Shown: piece after piece, positions 25,133 to 32,120 of the stretch
Layout: the number at the start of each line of letters is the position of its first letter
How positions within the stretch are numbered: the stretch's first letter is position 1
Assembly: GCA_934456435.1 (NCBI GenBank)
Contig: CAKSHH010000006.1
Coordinates: 62,001 to 126,000, forward strand
Length of the DNA: 64,000 nt
Reading direction: 5' to 3'
Origin: an uncultured Eubacteriales bacterium
Lineage (GTDB): Bacteria > Bacillota > Clostridia > Oscillospirales > Acutalibacteraceae
Position numbers and translations under genes: made by a program
The notes under the pieces: model-generated
Told to the model about the DNA's origin: nothing
Database searches by the model: none
The model's input: the letters and a program-made list of their open reading frames with translations, nothing else

Positions 25133-25170
25133 AATCCCTCCGAAACTTTGATATTTCGGAGGGATTAAAT
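25133..25170 (+). terminator. Terminator of the hypothetical gene
   Basis: AATCCCTCCGAAA and TTTCGGAGGGATT form a perfect 13-bp stem, followed by an AAATTT tract. It is the first element in the gene-free 25117-25573 stretch. Confidence 0.8.
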
Positions 25171-25357
25171 TTGTATCAGATTATTTTTTTGAATAAAGTA
25201 ACTTTGCGGCACAATGCTCACATCACACCGAGGAAAAACAAATTTTGAGAATGCTTATATATGAATGTAAACCATAATTTTGTAGAAACTATTTAGGCTC
25301 ACCCTGTCAGGAGAGAACCGCTAAAACTTTTCTTACCCCCCTGACAACTACATAAGA

Positions 25358-25440
25358 ACACCGCAGTTATAAAAAACAAAGTCTGGAAGCATAAATTCCG
25401 AACTTTGAAAAATTTTGAATTTATATTTCTTTGAGAACTG
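25358..25440 (-). repeat. Degenerate upstream copy of the rpsI 3' end and terminator
   Basis: This 83-base block matches 25509-25591 with about seven mismatches, at an offset of 151 bases. It includes the image of the last rpsI codons (CTTTGAGAACTG) and a weakened terminator stem (CAAAGT..ACTTTG). It is a decayed tandem duplication, not a gene. Confidence 0.8.
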
Positions 25441-25487
25441 TCGCAGCGTTTAGAAAACAATCCGGTGGACTGTTTTTAGTCTGCGAC
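25440..25487. repeat. Palindromic element between the rpsI terminator copies
   Basis: GTCGCAG (25440-25446) and CTGCGAC (25481-25487) enclose AAAACAATCC-GGT-GGACTGTTTT, giving a nested hairpin. It sits exactly where the degenerate copy stops matching, so it may be an inserted short mobile repeat. Confidence 0.55.
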
Positions 25488-25521
25488 CGCAGCGGCTATG
25501 CCGCGAGGACACCGCAGTTAT

Positions 25522-25558
25522 AAAAAACAAAGTCCGAAAGCATTGCTTCCGAACTTTG
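25522..25558 (-). terminator. rpsI terminator
   Basis: On the complement strand CAAAGTTCGGAAGC and GCTTTCGGACTTTG pair around AAT, followed by six T residues, 16 bases after the rpsI stop. It is part of the second copy (25509-25591) of the 83-base duplicated block. Confidence 0.85.
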
Positions 25559-25573
25559 AAAAATTTTGAATTT

Positions 25574-25972
25574 TTATCTCTTTGAGAACTGCGGTGCACG
25601 ACGAGCGCCTTTGAGACCGTACTTCTTTCTTTCCTTCATTCTCGGATCACGAGTGAGGAAGCCTGCCTTCTTGAGAGCTGAACGAAGTGACTCGTCATAC
25701 TGAAGAAGAGCTCTTGAAAGACCGTGACGGATAGCACCTGCCTGACCTGTAACGCCGCCGCCGTTTACACGGCAAACGATGTCGAACTTCTCGGTTGTGC
25801 CTGTAAGCTCGAGAGGCTGACGAACGATAAGCTTGAGTGTCTCAAGTCCGAAATAATCATCAATATCTCTGTCGTTGATGGTTACCTTACCTGTACCTGC
25901 ATAAACGCGGACACGGGCTACTGATTTCTTTCTGCGGCCTGTGCCGTAGAAATAAGGATTAGAATCGTACAT
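25574..25972 (-). CDS. rpsI: 30S ribosomal protein S9
   Basis: A 132-residue ribosomal protein of the small subunit. YFYGTGRRKKSVARVRVYAG at the N-terminus, VNGGGVTGQAGAIRHGLSRAL (about 68) and the basic C-terminal tail KKYGLKGARRAPQFSKR that reaches the tRNA P-site are diagnostic. It lies 18 bases after rplM, the universal rplM-rpsI operon. Its 3' end and terminator have been duplicated downstream. Confidence 0.98.
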   Translation of the reverse strand: MYDSNPYFYGTGRRKKSVARVRVYAGTGKVTINDRDIDDYFGLETLKLIVRQPLELTGTTEKFDIVCRVNGGGVTGQAGAIRHGLSRALLQYDESLRSALKKAGFLTRDPRMKERKKYGLKGARRAPQFSKR

Positions 25973-25990
25973 TATTGTTGCCTCCCTTCA

Positions 25991-26419
25991 TTAAAATGCC
26001 CACTCTTCGGGCTTCTGTGCGGCATGCTTATGATCTGCGCCTGCATATACACGAAGTCTTGTGAGTGCTTCACGACCGATTGTTGTGTCGGGGATCATAC
26101 CCTTGACAGCCTTCTCAACAACGAAAGTCGGCTTTGTACGCATAAGAGTGCTGTACTTAACCTTCTTCATATTGCCGATGTAGCCGGTGTGATGATAATA
26201 CATTTTCTGATCGAGCTTGTTGCCGGTGAGGACAACCTTCTCAGCGTTGATTATGATAACGTGATCGCCGCAATCTGCATGAGGAGCAAACTGGGGCTTA
26301 TGCTTACCGCGAAGAAGAACCGCAGCCTCAGCCGCAACACGGCCGAGCGGCTTTCCCGCTGCGTCAAGCACATACCACTTGCGGACGATGTCGCCCGACT
26401 TAGGCATATAAGTTGACAT
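25991..26419 (-). CDS. rplM: 50S ribosomal protein L13
   Basis: A 142-residue ribosomal protein, standard length. RKWYVLDAAGKPLGRVAAEA near the start, LLRGKHKPQFAPHADCGDHV (about 36) and KMYYHHTGYIGNMK (about 77) are typical. It is the first gene of the rplM-rpsI operon, with a promoter at 26454-26482 and GGAGG before the ATG. Confidence 0.98.
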   Translation of the reverse strand: MSTYMPKSGDIVRKWYVLDAAGKPLGRVAAEAAVLLRGKHKPQFAPHADCGDHVIIINAEKVVLTGNKLDQKMYYHHTGYIGNMKKVKYSTLMRTKPTFVVEKAVKGMIPDTTIGREALTRLRVYAGADHKHAAQKPEEWAF

Positions 26420-26453
26420 AAACTTACCTCCAAATATTTTTTACTGCCCGAAT

Positions 26454-26482
26454 ATATTATCACAAGCCCTGAGTTAAGTCAA
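26454..26482 (-). promoter_or_regulatory. rplM-rpsI promoter
   Basis: On the complement strand TTGACT (26482-26477), a 17-base spacer and TAATAT (26459-26454), ~35 bases before rplM. The short leader has no obvious structured autoregulatory site. The region up to 26611 is very AT-rich with no other feature. Confidence 0.7.
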
Positions 26483-26611
26483 GACCTTTTTCTCAATTTT
26501 TTAATTTAACTTTCACAATCTCTGTTTTGCTCGTTTTTTCTCCTTTTTTCATATCAATATCTCATCTTTAATTTATAAAAATTTTTTCAAAAATTTTATA
26601 AAATTCGTTTA

Positions 26612-26640
26612 TTGACGAAAAAATCAAATCGAATTATAAT
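26612..26640 (+). promoter_or_regulatory. Promoter of the cytidylate-kinase-like gene
   Basis: TTGACG (26612-26617), a 17-base spacer and TATAAT (26635-26640), 50 bases before the start. Confidence 0.7.
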
Positions 26641-26689
26641 ATTATATAGAAACCGAGGGTTCATTTCCCTTTTAAAAGGAGCGATATAT

Positions 26690-27316
26690 ATGAGAATAAT
26701 TACCGTAAGCCGTGAGTTCGGAAGCGGCGGACGCGAAATTGCAAAAAGACTTTCCGACGCGCTCGGAATCGCATACTATGACAGCGAGATCATTACCGAA
26801 ATTGCCAAACGTGCGGATCTCGATGAAAACTATGTCGCCAATTCGCTTGAAAAAGGGATTCAGCCGACCGTACAGATTCACTTTGCCTGTGCATTTTCAC
26901 ACATTGCCGCTCCTGACCCGGCAGTAAAGCTTCTCACCGCCCAGCATAATATAATAAATGAGATAGCGGAAAAGGGCGACTGCATAATTGTCGGAAGAGC
27001 CGCTGATGTGCTGCTCGAAAAGTACGAGCCGTTCCGCATTTTTGTATACGCCGATATGGAATCCAAAATCGCCCGATGCAGAAAACGCGCAACCGATGAC
27101 GCGAAGCTCACCGACAAGGAAATTGTCAAAAAAATTAAGCAAATCGACAAGGGCAGAGCCTCCAGCTACAATATGATTTCCTCAACCGACTGGGGCGACA
27201 AGCGCGGATACGACCTTTGCGTGAACACCACAAACGCAAACATCAAGGAAATAACTCCGCTGATTGCCGAATATGCAAAGCAATGGTTCAATAATAAAGA
27301 GAACGGAGAAAAATAA
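26690..27316 (+). CDS. Cytidylate kinase-like family protein
   Basis: A 208-residue P-loop kinase of the 'cytidylate kinase-like' group common in Clostridia. MRIITVSREFGSGGREIAKRL contains a degenerate phosphate loop (REFGSGGREI in place of GxxGxGKS/T), CIIVGRAADVLLE (about 99) and RCRKRATDDAKLTDKEI (about 125), the LID-like region. True CMP kinase (Cmk) has a different opening, so nucleotide monophosphate kinase activity is plausible but unproven. ATG 26690 follows AAAAGGAG. It has its own promoter and no obvious partner. Confidence 0.8.
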   Translation: MRIITVSREFGSGGREIAKRLSDALGIAYYDSEIITEIAKRADLDENYVANSLEKGIQPTVQIHFACAFSHIAAPDPAVKLLTAQHNIINEIAEKGDCIIVGRAADVLLEKYEPFRIFVYADMESKIARCRKRATDDAKLTDKEIVKKIKQIDKGRASSYNMISSTDWGDKRGYDLCVNTTNANIKEITPLIAEYAKQWFNNKENGEK

Positions 27317-27334
27317 AAAATTTTTATTTTTCTA

Positions 27335-27363
27335 TTGACAACCGAAAAATTCGGTAGTATAAT
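27335..27363 (+). promoter_or_regulatory. Promoter of the T-box / trpXYZ operon
   Basis: TTGACA (27335-27340), a 17-base spacer and TATAAT (27358-27363): full consensus. Activity is then limited by the T-box terminator downstream. Confidence 0.85.
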
Positions 27364-27368
27364 GCGTC

Positions 27369-27648
27369 TAAACCGATGAGAAAGAGTGAGTAGATCTTAA
27401 CCCTATTCTCCAAGAGAGCCGCAGGCGGTGGGATTGCGGCAGAAAAAGATTTGATTGAATGGACTTTCGAGGGCAAGCGGAAACAAAGCTAAGCTTTGGA
27501 GTATGTGAGACGGAGGCGGCTCTCCGTAAACAAAGGTCAGCGTATGAAAGTACGTCAGAGTGGATGCGAAAGCGTCAAGCCGGGTGGCACCACAGGATAT
27601 GATTTTTATTCCTGTCCCAGCAAGAAATTGCTGAGACAGGATTTTTTT
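27369..27648 (+). promoter_or_regulatory. T-box riboswitch, tryptophan specifier
   Basis: The leader has stem I with the AGTGAGTAGAT loop segment, a helix base GAAAG/CTTTC, and the right side of the specifier loop reading GAATGGA directly before CTTTC, so the specifier is TGG (27460-27462), the Trp codon. The T-box bulge GGGTGGCACCAC lies at 27582-27593. CACAGGA can pair with TCCTGT as antiterminator against the terminator CCTGTCCCAGCAA/TTGCTGAGACAGG (27611-27640) followed by seven T. Uncharged tRNA-Trp should open transcription of the transporter genes. The specifier fits the TrpXYZ identity of the operon. Confidence 0.9.
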
Positions 27649-27669
27649 ATTTTCACGGGAGGTTTTATT

Positions 27670-27711
27670 ATGATTTTATTGACTAAGCTTTGGCGCAGGC
27701 GCGCCGACTAA
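27670..27711 (+). CDS. 13-residue ORF (possible leader peptide) between T-box and trpX
   Basis: ATG 27670 follows GGGAGG with a 7-base spacing and encodes MILLTKLWRRRAD, then TAA. It lies just after the T-box terminator and 86 bases before trpX, and includes one Trp codon and a run of three Arg codons. The good ribosome site suggests translation. No attenuator hairpin pair is evident after it, so its role (second Trp sensor, or none) is speculative. Confidence 0.45.
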   Translation: MILLTKLWRRRAD

Positions 27712-27797
27712 GTATCTTAGTAACCACTGATTAAATAAGCGGTTACATAAACAAGGCAAAAAACATTATATTTAATTTCAGAAAGGTTGATATTATC

Positions 27798-28829
27798 ATG
27801 AAAAAGTTTATTTCTCTTGCACTTTGTGCCGTACTCATTCTCGCAACTCTTACCGCTTGCGGTACAGCTTCAAAAACAAAAAGCTCCTACACAATCGGAC
27901 TTTGCAACTACGCAAATGACGCTTCGCTCAATCAGATAGCCGAAAGCATCCAGACACAGCTCACCGCTATCGGCAAGGAAAAGGGCGTCACATTTGACGT
28001 TAAGTATCAGAACAGCAACGCTGACAGCAATGTTCTCAATCAGATCGTTTCAAACTTCATTGCCGATGACGTTGACCTCATGGTCGGTATTGCCACTCCG
28101 GTTGCAATGGCTATGCAGAGCGCGACAGAGGGAAAGAACCTCCCCGTTGTATTCTCAGCGGTCAGCGATCCGCTTTCAAAGAAGCTTGTAAATTCGCTTG
28201 AAGCTCCGGGCGCAAACATCACAGGCACCTCTGATTACCTTGACACAAGCGCAATAATGAACATCATGTTTGAGACAAAGCCGAGTATCAAAAAGGTTGG
28301 TCTTCTCTACGATGTCGGACAGGATTCTTCCGAAGCCGCAATCAAATCCGCTAAGGAGTATCTTGACAAGAAGGGCATTGCCTATGTTGAAAAAACAGGC
28401 AAGACCGTTGATGAAATCTCGCTTGCCGCTCAGGCTCTTGTCGCAGACAAGGTTGACGCCGTTTTCACTCCGACCGACAATTCAATCATGGTTGCAGAGC
28501 TTTCAATCTATGAGATCTTCGCAAAGGCAGGTATTCCCCACTTCACGGGTGCGGATTCATTCGCTCTTAACGGCGCATTCATGGGCTACGGCGTTGATTA
28601 TATCAACCTCGGAAAAGAAACCGCAAATATGGTTGCCGAGATTCTCCTTGACGGTAAAGATCCCGCAGAGCTCGCTGTAAAGACATTCGACAACGGCACC
28701 GCAACAATCAACACAGATATATGCGCACAGCTCGGTATGAACTATGACGAGATTGCAGCGGCTATTGCTCCGCATTGCACAAAGGTTCAGCAGATCAAGA
28801 CCGCTGAAAGCTTCGACACACAGAAATAA
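27798..28829 (+). CDS. trpX: ABC transporter substrate-binding lipoprotein, TrpX family
   Basis: A 343-residue lipoprotein: signal MKKFISLALCAVLILATLTAC with lipobox LTAC, then a two-lobed periplasmic-binding fold of the COG2984 family (TIGLCNYANDASLNQIAES, MVGIATPVAMAMQ, VFTPTDNSIMVAE). In Firmicutes these genes sit with COG4120 and COG1101 genes under Trp T-boxes and are predicted tryptophan importers (TrpXYZ). The Trp specifier upstream agrees. It captures the substrate outside the membrane. Confidence 0.88.
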   Translation: MKKFISLALCAVLILATLTACGTASKTKSSYTIGLCNYANDASLNQIAESIQTQLTAIGKEKGVTFDVKYQNSNADSNVLNQIVSNFIADDVDLMVGIATPVAMAMQSATEGKNLPVVFSAVSDPLSKKLVNSLEAPGANITGTSDYLDTSAIMNIMFETKPSIKKVGLLYDVGQDSSEAAIKSAKEYLDKKGIAYVEKTGKTVDEISLAAQALVADKVDAVFTPTDNSIMVAELSIYEIFAKAGIPHFTGADSFALNGAFMGYGVDYINLGKETANMVAEILLDGKDPAELAVKTFDNGTATINTDICAQLGMNYDEIAAAIAPHCTKVQQIKTAESFDTQK

Positions 28830-28851
28830 TTATTTGAAAGGAACTTAACTT

Positions 28852-29784
28852 ATGTCGCTGGGTTCTGTTTTAACACTAATTCAAACCGCATCCGAGCTCG
28901 GACTCATAAGCGCGCTCACCGTAATCGCACTTTATCTGAGCTATTCGATGCTTAATGTATGCGACTTATCGACCGACGGCTGCTTCACTCTTGGGGCAAC
29001 CGTCGGCGCGGTTGTCACATTATCGGGTCACCCGTTTCTCGCGCTTCCTGCGGCTATGGCGGCAGGTATTGCATCGGGCTTCATCACCGCATTTCTTCAG
29101 ACGAAAATGGGCGTCAACAGCCTTCTGGCGGGTATTATCGTCAACACGGCGCTGTATTCAATCAACATTGCCGTTATGGGCAATTCTTCAATTCTTAACC
29201 TGAATCAGACCGACACGGTTTTCACCAAGGCACTCGGTCTGCTCAGAAAGACTCCGTTCATGGAGCAGTATAAGCTGATTGTCGCATTGCTTGCGGTTAT
29301 CATTATCGGCGTTCTTCTTGCGCTTTTCCTCAGAACGAAGCTCGGACTTGCGATTCGCGCAACCGGCAACAATCCCGACATGGTGCGCTCATCGTCAATC
29401 AATCCCGTTTTTACAACGATCGTCGGACTTTGCATCGCAAACTCGTTTACAGCTCTTTCGGGCTGTCTGCTTGCTCAGTCGCAGAAGTCCGTCAACATCG
29501 ACATCGGCACAGGCATGGTTACCATTGCGCTCGCTTCGCTGCTTATCGGCAACGTTTTCCTCGGCAAAAAGAAGATTCCACTTCAGATTGTCGGAATGGT
29601 GCTCGGCGCATTTGTTTTCAGACTTGTTTACACCATCGCGCTTCGCTTTGATATGCCGGCGTTTATGCTCAAGTTCGTCTCTTCGGTCATCGTTGTGCTT
29701 GCAATCTCAATGCCGTATCTCAAGACAAAGTTCCCGCTCTTAAAGCGCAGACTCAATCAGCGTTTCGGAAGGAGGGCTGCGTAA
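28852..29784 (+). CDS. trpY: ABC transporter permease, TrpY family
   Basis: A 310-residue membrane protein with about eight to nine hydrophobic helices, of the branched-chain-amino-acid-type permease fold (COG4120). CDLSTDGCFTLGATVGAVV (about 42) and RATGNNPDMVRSSSIN (about 170) are family signatures; the latter is the cytoplasmic coupling region. It forms the channel of the predicted tryptophan importer. Its stop overlaps the trpZ start by one base (TAATG). Confidence 0.88.
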   Translation: MSLGSVLTLIQTASELGLISALTVIALYLSYSMLNVCDLSTDGCFTLGATVGAVVTLSGHPFLALPAAMAAGIASGFITAFLQTKMGVNSLLAGIIVNTALYSINIAVMGNSSILNLNQTDTVFTKALGLLRKTPFMEQYKLIVALLAVIIIGVLLALFLRTKLGLAIRATGNNPDMVRSSSINPVFTTIVGLCIANSFTALSGCLLAQSQKSVNIDIGTGMVTIALASLLIGNVFLGKKKIPLQIVGMVLGAFVFRLVYTIALRFDMPAFMLKFVSSVIVVLAISMPYLKTKFPLLKRRLNQRFGRRAA

Positions 29785-30569
29785 TGCTCAATATTTCAAA
29801 CATTTCAATTACGTTCAACCCCGGAACGACGGACTCTAAAAAGGCTCTCAACGACCTTTCAATTAAAGTCAACGACGGCGATTTCATCACCGTTATCGGC
29901 GCAAACGGAGCCGGTAAGTCAACACTTTTCAATGCTATTGCAGGCACATTTATTGTTGACAGCGGCAGTATTGAGCTCAACGGAAAAGATATAACTCTCA
30001 TGCCGGAGCATAAGCGTGCAAGAAAGATTGGCAGACTTTTTCAGGACCCGATGAAGGGCAGCGCGCCCGGAATGACGGTTGAAGAAAATCTTGCCCTTGC
30101 CGCCGGCAGAGGCGGTTGGCTCAGCCACGTTACAAAGGCGGACAAAAAGGCTTTTCGTGAGCGGGTCGCATTGCTTGATATGGGACTTGAGAACAGAATG
30201 AGTCAGCCCGTCGGACTTCTTTCCGGCGGTCAGCGACAGGCTCTTACGCTTATGATGGCGACTTTCAATCCTCCCGAATTACTCCTGCTTGACGAACACA
30301 CGGCGGCACTTGACCCCGGCACGGCGGAAAAGGTGCTCGCCCTGACAGAAAAAATCGTCGCCGAGAACAAGCTCACCTGCATGATGATCACCCACAATAT
30401 GCAGTCGGCTCTGGAGCTCGGAAACCGTACAATAATGATGAACAACGGCGAAATTATCATGGACACAACGGGTGAAAAGAGAAAGTCTCTCACTGTACCC
30501 GACCTGCTTCAGAAATTCAAGGAAGCGGCAGGACGCGACCTTGACAACGACCGTATGCTGTTAATATAA
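29784..30569 (+). CDS. trpZ: ABC transporter ATP-binding protein, TrpZ family
   Basis: A 261-residue ATPase. Walker A GANGAGKST (about 39-47), Q-loop in GRLFQDPMKG, signature LLSGGQRQALTL (about 147), Walker B LLLLDEHTAALDP (about 167) and the switch His in MITHNMQSALE. It belongs to COG1101 and energises the TrpX-TrpY importer. It is coupled to trpY by a one-base overlap and is the last gene of the operon. Confidence 0.92.
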   Translation: MLNISNISITFNPGTTDSKKALNDLSIKVNDGDFITVIGANGAGKSTLFNAIAGTFIVDSGSIELNGKDITLMPEHKRARKIGRLFQDPMKGSAPGMTVEENLALAAGRGGWLSHVTKADKKAFRERVALLDMGLENRMSQPVGLLSGGQRQALTLMMATFNPPELLLLDEHTAALDPGTAEKVLALTEKIVAENKLTCMMITHNMQSALELGNRTIMMNNGEIIMDTTGEKRKSLTVPDLLQKFKEAAGRDLDNDRMLLI

Positions 30570-30574
30570 TAACA

Positions 30575-30629
30575 GGGGTTGCCGCATTTAGACGCAGAAA
30601 ATGTTTTCTGTATTTAATGCGGCAGCCCC
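30575..30629. terminator. Long hairpin between convergent trpZ and gerA-like genes
   Basis: GGGGTTGCCGCATT and AATGCGGCAGCCCC pair around a second CAGAAAA/TTTTCTG hairpin. No T-run follows on either strand, so it may be a 3'-end barrier or a dispersed repeat; its TGCCGCATT core recurs at 43904. Confidence 0.5.
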
Positions 30630-30633
30630 ATAC

Positions 30634-32055
30634 TTATGTGTTGTCTTTGCTGATTGAATGTCTTATAAGCAGACGGCTGATTGCCTTGCCGTTAAACGGA
30701 ATCAGCGGATACAGATATCCCCTGCCCGTAACAGTCTTTGTAAACGCTATCACAAGCATAACAATTACCAGTCCGGCGATAAATCCCCACAGGTTGAACA
30801 CCGCCGTCATCACGACGATAAAAATTCTTGAAAGCTTAAACGCGTAGCCCAGTTCAAAGCTCGGCTGTGCAAAATTTGCAATCGCAACAAACGCCATAAA
30901 CAGCACGACTTCCGACGAAAACAGCTCCGCGCTGACCGCAAGATCTCCGAGCACCAGCGCGCCGATCACGCTGAACGAGTTGCTCAACGAATTGGGTGTG
31001 TTCAGCGAAGCAAGCTTCAGCGCGTCAATGACAATTTCAATTATCAGAAGCTGCGCGATTATCGGCATGGAATAGTATTCCTTGATTTGTATGAAGCTGA
31101 GCCATTCGGGGATAAAGCTCGGATTCTTTATCAACAGATACCAAACAGGTGCAAGCAGAAGCGCCAGACCGAAGATGATACCCCTGACAAACCTGAGGTA
31201 TGTTCCGATACACGGCGGAAAATAGTAATCGTTTGTGTCCTGCAAAAAATCGAAAAAGCCGGTCGGTATTATCATTGCCGACGGTGAATTGTCAACGAAA
31301 ACGACTATGCTTCCCTCGGCAATGCTTGCCGACGCCGCGTCGGGTCTCTCGGTGTAGCGCACCTTAGGGAACGGGTTCCACTTCTGCTTTCTCACAAGAC
31401 ATTCAATCAGGCTTTCCTGACTCATATTCATTGTGTTCACGTCGATCTCCTGAATCCTTTTTCTGAGATCGGCGACTGTTTTTTTATCCGCCTTGTTGTC
31501 AAGGTAACATATCGCAATGTCAGTCTTTGACCTCGTGCCTGCCTGCTGAACCTCCATTATAAGCTCCCTGTCGCGTATTCTGCGGCGAACAAGCGCGGTA
31601 TTTATGAGCAGCGATTCGACAAAGCCGTCGTGCGCTCCGCTGAGAACCTTATCGTTGTCGGGCTCGCTGACCGACCTTTTGGGATAGCTCCTCGTCTTGA
31701 CCAGAAAGCCCGTGTCAAATCCGTCAACGATAATCAGCATCGCGCCCGAATAAACGACCCTTGCGATCGTCTCAATGTCCTTGCTCAGTTCAATTTCCAT
31801 GTAGGAAATCAGCGACTGTGCAAACTCCTTGGCACTCTCCTTTTCGGCGCTGATTTTGTTCGCCTGCATCATAAAATTCATAACGCGCTCCGACGTGTCG
31901 CCGTCAATGAAACCGTCAATAAAATAAAGCTTCGCCTTTCTTTTGCCGACATTAAACCGAGTACCGACGACATCATAGTTGATCTCGGTTCTGAAATACC
32001 TGTCAAAGAACTTCTCGTTATAATCAAAAACATCCGAAAATAATAACTTATCCAT
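30634..32055 (-). CDS. Spore germination protein, GerA (GerAA/KA) family
   Basis: A 473-residue protein. The N-terminal half is the soluble GerA domain (YDVVGTRFNVGKRKAKLYFIDG, MLIIVDGFDTGFLVKTRSYPKRS with the conserved R-S-Y-P motif) and the C-terminal half has 4-5 membrane helices after GFFDFLQDTNDYYFPP. GerA-type proteins are subunits of germinant receptors in the spore inner membrane and form a ligand-gated ion channel. The usual GerB and GerC partners are absent beside it, so it is an orphan subunit. ATG 32055 follows GGAG. It ends a probable spore gene run from 34075. Confidence 0.93.
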   Translation of the reverse strand: MDKLLFSDVFDYNEKFFDRYFRTEINYDVVGTRFNVGKRKAKLYFIDGFIDGDTSERVMNFMMQANKISAEKESAKEFAQSLISYMEIELSKDIETIARVVYSGAMLIIVDGFDTGFLVKTRSYPKRSVSEPDNDKVLSGAHDGFVESLLINTALVRRRIRDRELIMEVQQAGTRSKTDIAICYLDNKADKKTVADLRKRIQEIDVNTMNMSQESLIECLVRKQKWNPFPKVRYTERPDAASASIAEGSIVVFVDNSPSAMIIPTGFFDFLQDTNDYYFPPCIGTYLRFVRGIIFGLALLLAPVWYLLIKNPSFIPEWLSFIQIKEYYSMPIIAQLLIIEIVIDALKLASLNTPNSLSNSFSVIGALVLGDLAVSAELFSSEVVLFMAFVAIANFAQPSFELGYAFKLSRIFIVVMTAVFNLWGFIAGLVIVMLVIAFTKTVTGRGYLYPLIPFNGKAISRLLIRHSISKDNT

Positions 32056-32120
32056 AATCACCGCTCCGTGAGTTGATACTGTTATTATTTTCGGATTAGG
32101 CCATTATATACCGTACATAA

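Noticed and set aside
27496..27711. 71-codon ORF across the T-box
   Set aside because: It runs through the antiterminator and terminator hairpins; only its last 13 codons have a ribosome site and are listed separately.
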